The notes beneath the pieces were generated by a model. It ran no database searches and had not been told where the DNA came from. It saw nothing but the letters and a program-made list of their open reading frames with translations. Made by a program: the position numbers and the translations under genes. Below are positions 43,203 to 50,386 of a DNA stretch of 64,000 nucleotides, one piece after another (positions within the stretch are counted from its first letter, which is position 1; every line of letters begins with the position of its first letter). This DNA is from Lacihabitans sp. CCS-44 (GTDB lineage Bacteria; Bacteroidota; Bacteroidia; Cytophagales; Spirosomataceae), in the NCBI RefSeq assembly GCF_024343735.1, contig NZ_RJUE01000054.1, positions 62,001-126,000 on the forward strand, in the 5' to 3' direction.

Positions 43203-44492
43203 ATGAAAAGAATATTAAAATCGGCCATTGCACTCTTTGAGGCAGAGTCGAACGACAAAAAAGTAAGAGAAACTGTTGAGGGTTTTATAGCTGAAATAAA
43301 AGAAGGTGGCGACAAGGCCGTCAGAGATATTTCGAGAAAACTCGACAATTGGTCACCTGAAAGTTTTAAGTTATCAAAGAGTCAAATTATAGATATCATA
43401 GCCAGTTTGCCTTCTCAGGTAATTACAGATATTGAGTTTGCTCAAGCTCAGATAAGAAATTTTGCTCAGCATCAAAAAAATGCCTTGGTTGATATTGAAG
43501 TTGAAACACTTCCCGGGGTCTTTTTGGGGCATAAAAACATTCCGGTAAACAGTGTCGGATGTTATATACCGGGTGGAAGATATCCCATGGTGGCTTCGGC
43601 ACACATGAGTGTGCTGACAGCTAAGGTGGCTGGTGTTAAGCGTGTTATAGCATGTACTCCTCCCATAAAAGGAGAAATTCCTGCCGCCACAGTGGCAGCT
43701 ATGCACATGGCAGGTGCCGACGAAATTTATCTTTTAGGCGGTGTACAAGCAGTAGCAGCCATGGCTTTAGGAACTGAAACAATAGGGGCTGTAGACATGA
43801 TTGTAGGCCCGGGCAATGCCTATGTAGCAGAGGCCAAGCGTCAACTTTTTGGTAAAATTGGGATAGATTTGTTGGCGGGGCCAACGGAAACATTGGTGAT
43901 AGCCGATGATACAAGTGATGCCGAAATATGTGCCACTGATCTTCTTGGTCAAGCCGAGCATGGGCCTACTTCGCCAGCAATACTGCTGACAAACTCCGAG
44001 AAATTGGCACAAGAAACTATACTAGAAGTAGAAAGGCAATTAAAGACTCTCCCCACTGCGGATGTGGCAAGCATATCTTGGAGAGATTACGGACAGGTAA
44101 TCGTTGTGGATTCTGTTGATGAGATGGTGGCCGAGGCGGATGCTATAGCTAGTGAGCATGTACAAGTGATGACGGCTGACCCAAGATATTTCTTAGAGAA
44201 AATGACCAATTACGGTGGACTTTTCTTGGGGCAATATACCAACGTGGCCTACGGAGACAAAGTAATAGGTACAAATCATACACTGCCAACCAAACACGGA
44301 GCCAAATATACAGGAGGACTATGGGTGGGAAAATTTATGAAAACCTGTACCTATCAAGAAATCAGAACGCCCCAGGCAAGTGCTTTAATAGGTGAATATT
44401 GTTCAAGATTATGTGAGATAGAGAATTTCGCAGGGCACAAAGAGCAGGCAGATATAAGGGTGAGACGATATGGCTCTCCAGCATGGCTTTGA
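43203..44492 (+). CDS. HisD-like catabolic dehydrogenase (HpsN-related)
   Basis: 429 residues of the histidinol dehydrogenase superfamily. Zinc ligands Gln250 and His253 (GQAEHG), Asp352 (YGDKVIG) and His412 (FAGHKEQ) and the catalytic pair Glu318-His319 (ASEHV) are kept. Loops differ from biosynthetic His[12 protein letters not shown] rather than GP-S-E, and [20 protein letters not shown] followed by TCTYQEI resembles, from memory, sulfopropanediol dehydrogenase HpsN. No histidine-biosynthesis gene is nearby. It probably oxidises a primary alcohol twice, to a carboxylate, in a catabolic pathway; the substrate is unknown. It follows the ABM gene by 89 bp. Confidence 0.85.
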   Translation: MKRILKSAIALFEAESNDKKVRETVEGFIAEIKEGGDKAVRDISRKLDNWSPESFKLSKSQIIDIIASLPSQVITDIEFAQAQIRNFAQHQKNALVDIEVETLPGVFLGHKNIPVNSVGCYIPGGRYPMVASAHMSVLTAKVAGVKRVIACTPPIKGEIPAATVAAMHMAGADEIYLLGGVQAVAAMALGTETIGAVDMIVGPGNAYVAEAKRQLFGKIGIDLLAGPTETLVIADDTSDAEICATDLLGQAEHGPTSPAILLTNSEKLAQETILEVERQLKTLPTADVASISWRDYGQVIVVDSVDEMVAEADAIASEHVQVMTADPRYFLEKMTNYGGLFLGQYTNVAYGDKVIGTNHTLPTKHGAKYTGGLWVGKFMKTCTYQEIRTPQASALIGEYCSRLCEIENFAGHKEQADIRVRRYGSPAWL

Positions 44493-44580
44493 GTAATATT
44501 TATTTAGTATTAACGATTTTAGATTTATAGGATACTTTGGGTTCAATTTTCGTTGATTAATATTTTTAAAGTTTAGATTT

Positions 44581-45318
44581 ATGAAAACAGTCTTAGTAAC
44601 AGGTGGAGCTGGTGAAATTGGTTCGGCTATTTGTAGAAAATTTGCAGAGAATGGTTTTGACGTAATTATCACCTATAATTCTAATGCCGAAAAGGCTGAA
44701 AAAGTGCTGTCTACGCTTCATCATGGAAACCATTCTGTATTTCAAGCACCAACTATTGACCCTCAGAAAGTAGCAGCTTTGAAGCAATTTGTACTCGAAA
44801 AGTACGGAAAATTAGATGTTTTGGTAAACAATGCGGGCATCACAACTCCGGTAAAACATGAAGATTTGGATGCTTTATCTGACGAATGGATAGATAAAAT
44901 AATGCAGACCAATTTTAGAGGAGGTTTTGCTATGGTGAGAGCTTTTAAAGATTTGCTGAGTAAGTCTGAGGAAGAGTCGGCGTTGGTAGTAAACATTTCT
45001 TCTATTGCTGGAATTTATGGTATTGGCTCAAATGTAGCCTATTGTGCTTCAAAGGCCGCCGTTGATTCCATGACTAGGTCTTTGGCCAGAGCCTTGGCTC
45101 CAAAAATAAGAGTGGTGTCGGTGTCTCCAGGTTTTGTAGAAGGGGAATACACCAAAAGTTTTGATCCAGCTTTTCTGAAAAACCAAATGGATAACACACC
45201 TTTGGAGCGTTTTGCAAATGGAAATGATGTGGCCAACGCAGTTTTTGCGGTTGCTACACAGTTGACTTTTTCTACAGGAAATATCATCACTGTTGATGGT
45301 GGTAGACTTTTAAAGTAA
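44581..45318 (+). CDS. short-chain dehydrogenase/reductase, FabG-like
   Basis: 245 residues. Cofactor motif TGGAGEIG near residue 7, NNAG near 86, the Ser in NISSIAGIYG and the YxxxK pair in VAYCASKAAVDS, then a C-terminal GNIITVDGG. A classical NAD(P)-dependent SDR of unknown substrate. It lies 88 bp after the HisD-like gene and before a cyclase-family protein, so it likely oxidises or reduces an intermediate of the same uncharacterised pathway. Confidence 0.9.
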   Translation: MKTVLVTGGAGEIGSAICRKFAENGFDVIITYNSNAEKAEKVLSTLHHGNHSVFQAPTIDPQKVAALKQFVLEKYGKLDVLVNNAGITTPVKHEDLDALSDEWIDKIMQTNFRGGFAMVRAFKDLLSKSEEESALVVNISSIAGIYGIGSNVAYCASKAAVDSMTRSLARALAPKIRVVSVSPGFVEGEYTKSFDPAFLKNQMDNTPLERFANGNDVANAVFAVATQLTFSTGNIITVDGGRLLK

Positions 45319-45323
45319 TGAAA

Positions 45324-45425
45324 TTATGACTGATGTAATAGTCATAACTAAGAAAACCAAGGAGTAAAAATAGCTTGTCAGTAACCATTAATCAATCAAA
45401 CAGTAACCAATTAACCAATAACCAG
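45324..45425 (+). promoter_or_regulatory. hairpin and 22-bp spaced direct repeat before the cyclase gene
   Basis: A perfect 8-bp inverted repeat, TTATGACT (45324-45331) with its complement (45340-45347), lies just after the SDR stop. CAGTAACCA then occurs at 45379-45387 and 45401-45409, exactly 22 bp apart, with a weaker AATAACCAG near 45417. Two helical turns of spacing fits AraC-type half-sites, but decayed simple repeat is the alternative. Confidence 0.45.
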
Positions 45426-45427
45426 AC

Positions 45428-46183
45428 ATGCGAATAATAGATCTTTCAGTGACAATTTCGGAAAAAATAAAAGAACCCATGGCCACCAAAATCGATTATG
45501 AAGGTCATAAAGATGGTGCAAAGAAGATAGGAGCGATGCTTTTTGGAGGTATGACCGATTGTTTTATCAATGATAACGGCCCTGCTGGTGAGACTCTTAC
45601 CGTAACAAGTCATTGTGGCACGCACGTAGATGCACCTTACCATTACTACCCAACCTGTGAAGGTAAACCTTCTCGTACGATTGACGAAATGCCGCTGGAT
45701 TGGTTTTTTCACGATGGGGTAGTCTTAGATTTTACAGACAAGCCTGATGGTTATATGTTTGAACCTGAGGATTTGATTGAGAAATTGGCAGCGATAAATT
45801 ACACTTTAAAGCCGTTTGATATCGTATTGATCCGTTGTGATGCAGACAAACGTATTCACAATGACGACTTCGTAAAAATTCATGTGGGGGCATCGGCAAA
45901 AGCGACACATTGGCTAATAGACCAAGGCATAAAAGTAATGGGTACTGATGGCTGGGGTTGGGATATTCCGTTGCACATTCAAGCGGCTGATTATAAGGCT
46001 AATCCAAGGCAAGGGGTTATTTGGCAAGCCCATTATGTGGGAATAGAAAAAGAATATTGTCAAATAGAGAAACTTGCTAATCTGGATCAATTGCCACCTT
46101 TTGGTTTTAAAGTGGCTTGTTTTCCTGCCAAAATAGAAAAAGCAAGTGCTGGCTGGACAAGAGCGGTAGCTATTTTTGAGTAA
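45428..46183 (+). CDS. cyclase family protein (kynurenine formamidase-like metal hydrolase)
   Basis: 251 residues. It has the family metal motif SHCGTHVDAPYH with His62, His66, Asp68 and His72, and GTDGWGWDIPL and AHYVGIEKEY later. Characterised members are metal-dependent hydrolases of amides or lactones (kynurenine formamidase, isatin hydrolase). In this block a lactone or ring-opened intermediate made by the dehydrogenases is a plausible substrate; this is inference. It is last in the ABM-HisD-SDR set and is followed by a REP-like element. Confidence 0.88.
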   Translation: MRIIDLSVTISEKIKEPMATKIDYEGHKDGAKKIGAMLFGGMTDCFINDNGPAGETLTVTSHCGTHVDAPYHYYPTCEGKPSRTIDEMPLDWFFHDGVVLDFTDKPDGYMFEPEDLIEKLAAINYTLKPFDIVLIRCDADKRIHNDDFVKIHVGASAKATHWLIDQGIKVMGTDGWGWDIPLHIQAADYKANPRQGVIWQAHYVGIEKEYCQIEKLANLDQLPPFGFKVACFPAKIEKASAGWTRAVAIFE

Positions 46184-46189
46184 ATAGGT

Positions 46190-46271
46190 TTGGTTACTGG
46201 GCAAAGCCCACAGTCACTGAATTGAGCCATGGTCACAAGGCGAAGAGGCAGTCACTGAGCGGAGCCGATTG
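46190..46271 (+). repeat. REP-like element, two tandem units
   Basis: Two related units (about 46190-46228 and 46229-46267), each with CAGTCACTGA followed by GAGCC; the second contains TGAGCGGAGCCG. It lies between the cyclase stop and the AraC start and reaches to within 16 bp of the ATG. Confidence 0.65.
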
Positions 46272-46286
46272 ATGTTTTTGCAAAAA

Positions 46287-47183
46287 ATGAAAAAAGAAAT
46301 TAACATACCAGTTATAGAACCCAACGGAATGGATTCCTTCCATTTCGGTGGGGTCAGCTGGCCTTTTAATTTGAGCAAAGATCATAATCTTTTTCATATC
46401 AATCGCATTGAAAACTACAGAGACAAGCTCTCGTTCCCACTTCCTCCGCATCGTAAAACAGTATATGACGTAATTTTTCTTACAAAAGGGAAGTCGGTTA
46501 GGAGTAAGGGTTTGGCTAATTATGAATTCGGAAATGGTCAGTTTTTCTTTTTGCCGCCTTATCAAATTACTTCTCATGAGTTTATGAGTCAAGATGCGGA
46601 AGGATTTTTCGTTCATTTTGATACAGATATTCTCAAACATTATTCTTTAGACAAGCACCTCAATAAGTTCAATTTCTTAAATTTCCTTTCAAACCCAATC
46701 GTAGCCGTACCTAATGAGGCTATTGAGGCAATTTTAAATATTTTTTATAGATTAGAGGCATTAGACCAAGTTGCAGAAAACAAACAAATGGATTTGATTG
46801 CTTTTTATGTTTTTGCATTGCTCAAAGAAGCGGCTTTGTATGCCGAGACCGACTCAAAACCTCAAAAAAATGCTGCAGCAAGCCTTGTTCAACGTTATAA
46901 AGAAGCACTTTCTCAATTTATTTATCAGAAACAAAAGGTTAGTGACTACGCTGATTATCTGCATGTAACACCCAACCACTTAAATAAATGCGTGAAAAAC
47001 ATAACCATGAAATCATCGCAGGATTTGTTGAATGAAATGATGATCCTTGAGGCAAAGTCACTTTTGAAGTATTCGAATCTGCACATTGCCGAAATTGCCA
47101 TAAAATTGGGAAACCAGACACCGAGTAATTTCGCTCGTTTCTTCAAAAGCAAAACAGGCATGATGCCCAAAGAGTACAAGTAA
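46287..47183 (+). CDS. AraC family transcriptional regulator
   Basis: 298 residues from the ATG at 46287, chosen because the N-terminus then aligns with the paralog at 35144-36031; the ATG at 46272 sits on the edge of a REP-like element. Sensor domain with PPHRKTVYDVIFLTKG and FLPPYQITSHEF; AraC domain with ADYLHVTPNHLNKCVKNITM and NFARFFKSKTGMMPKEYK. It lies between the cyclase block and the SDR-esterase-rhamnosidase block, either of which it could control. The effector is unknown. Confidence 0.9.
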   Translation: MKKEINIPVIEPNGMDSFHFGGVSWPFNLSKDHNLFHINRIENYRDKLSFPLPPHRKTVYDVIFLTKGKSVRSKGLANYEFGNGQFFFLPPYQITSHEFMSQDAEGFFVHFDTDILKHYSLDKHLNKFNFLNFLSNPIVAVPNEAIEAILNIFYRLEALDQVAENKQMDLIAFYVFALLKEAALYAETDSKPQKNAAASLVQRYKEALSQFIYQKQKVSDYADYLHVTPNHLNKCVKNITMKSSQDLLNEMMILEAKSLLKYSNLHIAEIAIKLGNQTPSNFARFFKSKTGMMPKEYK

Positions 47184-47401
47184 TGGTTTAATAACAACAA
47201 TAACTCTAAAAATCAACAACAGTGCAGTAGAGTTTGTGGAATTGTTTTCTTTATTTTTGGTAGAGATTTATACTTCTCAAAATTGATTTGTTTTTTTTTA
47301 ATTTAAGAATTAAATGATCTAGGTTTGAAGTAATGGTGAGATTAAATAATAAGCTTCTGTGATTTCCTAAATCAGTTTTTTAATACTTTTATGCTTATTA
47401 A

Positions 47402-48196
47402 TTGATAAAATATAAATTGAACAAAAAACAAGAAAATAGTCTTTTTGAAAATCAAGTAGCGATAGTTACAGGTGCTGGTGTTGGGATAGGTTTTGAGATT
47501 GCTCGTAAATTGGCTGACAAAGGAGCCAGTGTGGTTCTAAACGACATTGACGGTGAATTAGCACAAAAAGCATGTCAAAATATTTCTAAAAACGGGGGAA
47601 TTTGCAAAGCCTTTGCAGGTGATGTTTCAGATATGACAGCCATTGAGAGAATTGTTGAATTTGCTGTAAATTCATTTGGAAGACTGGATATTTTAATTGC
47701 AAATGCAGGTATTACAACCTTTGGCGATTTTTGGGAATATCAACCAGCTTCTATGCAGCATTTGTTGCAGGTTAATCTTTTCGGTACTTTTTTTCTGACA
47801 CAAGCGGCCACCAAACAAATGGTGGCTCAGGGGCAAGGCGGAAGTGTTTTGCTTACTTCGTCTGTAACTGCTCATGCTGCCCATAAAAACTTGGCTGCCT
47901 ATGGCATGACAAAGGCGGCGATAGACCAACTTGCAAAAAACCTGATTGTAGATTTAGCTCCGCATGGTATCAATATAAACACCATTGTTCCGGGGGCGAC
48001 ACTTACGGAGCGAACCTTGGAAGATACTGAATACATTTCTACTTGGTCAAGAATTACGCCAACTGGTAGACCTGCCACAATAGAAGACATTGCTCACGCT
48101 GCATTGTTTTTGGTTTCGCCATTTTCACGGCAAATTATTGGGCAAAATTTGGTAATAGATGGTGGATGGACCTCGGTGGGAGTTTCGCCTTATTAA
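47402..48196 (+). CDS. short-chain dehydrogenase/reductase
   Basis: 264 residues as drawn from the TTG at 47402; a second in-frame TTG at 47417 is an alternative and there is no in-frame ATG upstream. TGAGVGIGFEIA near residue 24, IANAG, the Ser in LLTSSVTAHAAH, and YGMTKAAID with Tyr and Lys form a classical SDR active site; it ends IIGQNLVIDGGWTSVG. Sequence similarity is with glucose/3-oxoacyl-type SDRs. It heads a run of genes, Dabb, two esterases and a rhamnosidase. It could act on rhamnose or on an alicyclic product; neither is proven. Confidence 0.85.
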   Translation: MIKYKLNKKQENSLFENQVAIVTGAGVGIGFEIARKLADKGASVVLNDIDGELAQKACQNISKNGGICKAFAGDVSDMTAIERIVEFAVNSFGRLDILIANAGITTFGDFWEYQPASMQHLLQVNLFGTFFLTQAATKQMVAQGQGGSVLLTSSVTAHAAHKNLAAYGMTKAAIDQLAKNLIVDLAPHGININTIVPGATLTERTLEDTEYISTWSRITPTGRPATIEDIAHAALFLVSPFSRQIIGQNLVIDGGWTSVGVSPY

Positions 48197-48225
48197 TAAT
48201 TTTTTTTTGAAATAATCTTAAAAAT

Positions 48226-48519
48226 ATGATACGCCATTCCGTAATTCTAAAATTAAAAAAAACCATTAGCGAAGCTGAAAAGCAGGCCTTTTTTGAAGCG
48301 GTTGATACACTTGCAGATATTCCTGATGTTCAGAAGTTTGAGGTTTTGAATCAAATAAGTCCCAAAAACAGATTTGAATATGGTATTTCGATGGAGTTTG
48401 ACAGTCAAATTCAATACGATGTTTATTCCAATCACTCAGTTCATGTAGATTTTATTCAAAACTTCTGGATTCCCAACGTTGAGGATTTTTTAGAAATTGA
48501 TTACACTCATTTTATTTAA
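48226..48519 (+). CDS. Dabb (stress-responsive A/B barrel) domain protein
   Basis: 97 residues. Begins MIRHSVILKLK, the typical H-x-V-x-L strand of dimeric A/B barrels, and has VHVDFIQNFWIPNVEDFLEID at the end, close to the H-P-x-H-x-x-F segment of the family. Such small proteins are often cofactorless cyclases, aldol-type enzymes or unknown partners of catabolic dehydrogenases. It follows the SDR by 29 bp; the next start lies 4 bp beyond the stop. Confidence 0.85.
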   Translation: MIRHSVILKLKKTISEAEKQAFFEAVDTLADIPDVQKFEVLNQISPKNRFEYGISMEFDSQIQYDVYSNHSVHVDFIQNFWIPNVEDFLEIDYTHFI

Positions 48520-48523
48520 AATA

Positions 48524-49384
48524 TTGAAAAAATTAATATTCTTTTTATTTGTTTCGAGTCCTTTCTGCCAAGCCCAAACTTTGGCCGATTCTATACTTAT
48601 TGAGAACCATCACCGAAGTTTTTATTTTATTCCCGCCCCAAAGCCCAAAGCCTCGCTTGTATTTGTAATACACGGCTCGCAAGGCGACGGGCAGATTATC
48701 AGAAAAAGCCAAGCCGAGAAAAAACTAGAGGGCATTGCCGACGCTGAAAATATATTTTTGGTATATCCCAACGGCTATAAAAGGTATTGGAACGAATGCC
48801 GTAAAACTGCCAATTCGGCAGCCAACATGGAAAATATCAATGAGGAGGCGTTTTTCAGCCAAATGTTAGATTATTTCAAAACAAAATATGATATCAACGA
48901 AAAGAAAGTTTTTGCAATAGGTACTTCTGGAGGTGGACACATGGCTTATAAATTGGCTTTGACCATGCCCGAAAAATTCAGAGCCATTTCCGCATTTATC
49001 GCCAATTTGCCCGATACCAATAACTTAGATTGCTCAGAAAAACGCATTGCAAAACCAGTAATGATAGTCAACGGAACAGCTGACGAAATAAACCCATACA
49101 ATGGAGGAGAAGTAAAATTGGGACCAAAAGTGAACTTAGGTTTTGTTCGTTCAACCGACAGAACGCTTAATTATTGGTCAAGTCTTGCAGGCTATAAAGG
49201 TTCTCCAAAAATGGAAACTGTCCCAGATAGAGACCCTAAAGATGGCAAAACAATGGAAAAATATACGTATAAGTCAAAAAGAAAGCCAGAAATAACACTC
49301 TTTAAAGTTATTGGTGGCAAACACGATTATCCCAACGACATAGATATTTACCTTGAAGCTTGGGCGTTTTTTAAGAGAAACTAA
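48524..49384 (+). CDS. secreted esterase, PHB-depolymerase/feruloyl-esterase-like
   Basis: 286 residues from a TTG at 48524, chosen because it gives a standard signal peptide (KKLIFFLFVSSPFCQAQ); a TTG at 48497 inside the Dabb gene adds an ill-fitting extension, and no ATG is available. The LpqC-like core has VFVIHGSQGDG, VYPNGYKRYWNECR, the nucleophile Ser135 in AIGTSGGGHM and a late His in GGKHDYPND. The family includes feruloyl and acetyl esterases acting outside the cell. Together with the next gene and the rhamnosidase it suggests degradation of acylated plant glycosides. Confidence 0.85.
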   Translation: MKKLIFFLFVSSPFCQAQTLADSILIENHHRSFYFIPAPKPKASLVFVIHGSQGDGQIIRKSQAEKKLEGIADAENIFLVYPNGYKRYWNECRKTANSAANMENINEEAFFSQMLDYFKTKYDINEKKVFAIGTSGGGHMAYKLALTMPEKFRAISAFIANLPDTNNLDCSEKRIAKPVMIVNGTADEINPYNGGEVKLGPKVNLGFVRSTDRTLNYWSSLAGYKGSPKMETVPDRDPKDGKTMEKYTYKSKRKPEITLFKVIGGKHDYPNDIDIYLEAWAFFKRN

Positions 49385-49441
49385 ATGAGCCTCTAAATTT
49401 TGCGGTGTTCAGATTTTGTAAGTTTACTATTTTAACCTTAG

Positions 49442-50341
49442 ATGAAAATGAAAAAGTTAACCCTCCTTATTGGATTAATCTTCCTTCAATTCCAGGTATT
49501 TTCTCAGTCCGAAAACCGACTGATGAAAGACATGCCCGCGGGAACATTTTTGCATGGAAACATCCCCTACAACAATGACACTCTAAAAAAGCATCTTTTG
49601 GATATTTATTTGCCAGCCAACGCAAAGGGAAAACTTCCGTTGGTCATCATGGTGCATGGTGGTGGTTGGTTGGTGAATGACAAATACGCCGATTTGGGGT
49701 ACATGAAGAAAACAACTGCCGAACTTTTAAATAATGGATTTGCCTTGGCATCCGTAGATTACCGTTGGGCTTCACAGGCTATTTTTCCGGCATTGATTCA
49801 AGATTGTAACAGGGCGGCTTCATTTCTTTATGATAACGCCGAAAAATATGGCTTGGACAAAAATAAATTTGCGGTGATGGGTTGGTCTGCCGGTGGGCAT
49901 TTGGCATCTCTAATGGGGCTTTCAAAGAACAATAATGTTTCAGATTTTTTCATGCCTAATTCTAGCCAGAAATTCAATTTAAAAGGAGTAGTAGACTTTT
50001 ATGGGCCATCTTCGTTGATAAGTTTGAAAAATACAGATGACCCAAAAGTCCCTGAATCTATTTTGTTAGGAGATACACCTATAAATCGTCCTGATTTAGC
50101 CGAAAAAGCAAGTCCAGTGACTTTTGTAGACAAAAACGATCCTCCATTTCTTATCATTCATGGGGAAAAAGATGAAAGTGTTCCAAATCAACAGTCAAAG
50201 TTGTTAAGTTCTTGGCTGAATCTCAAAGGTGTTAAAAATGAGCTAGTTATCGTTAAATACGCACCACATTTCGGAAATATGTTCGACGTTGAAGAAATTA
50301 GAGTTAAAGTCGTAGCTTTTCTTAAAGACGTACTGAAATAA
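49442..50341 (+). CDS. secreted carboxylesterase, BD-FAE-like
   Basis: 299 residues with signal peptide KKLTLLIGLIFLQFQVFSQ. The alpha/beta-hydrolase fold has the oxyanion HGGGW at 72-76, nucleophile Ser149 in MGWSAGGHLAS, IHGEKDESVP (Asp) and YAPHFGNMF (His). This matches hormone-sensitive-lipase/BD-FAE-type bacterial esterases that remove feruloyl or acetyl groups from plant glycans. It lies 57 bp after another secreted esterase and 45 bp before the GH106 gene. The ester specificity is uncertain. Confidence 0.87.
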   Translation: MKMKKLTLLIGLIFLQFQVFSQSENRLMKDMPAGTFLHGNIPYNNDTLKKHLLDIYLPANAKGKLPLVIMVHGGGWLVNDKYADLGYMKKTTAELLNNGFALASVDYRWASQAIFPALIQDCNRAASFLYDNAEKYGLDKNKFAVMGWSAGGHLASLMGLSKNNNVSDFFMPNSSQKFNLKGVVDFYGPSSLISLKNTDDPKVPESILLGDTPINRPDLAEKASPVTFVDKNDPPFLIIHGEKDESVPNQQSKLLSSWLNLKGVKNELVIVKYAPHFGNMFDVEEIRVKVVAFLKDVLK

Positions 50342-50386
50342 ATCTTCTATAGAAACCTTAAATTCTTGATATAAATATTTATTAAA

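Noticed and set aside
43203-44492. HisD as a histidine-biosynthesis gene
   Set aside because: No other his genes nearby and substrate loops differ; catabolic context is stronger.
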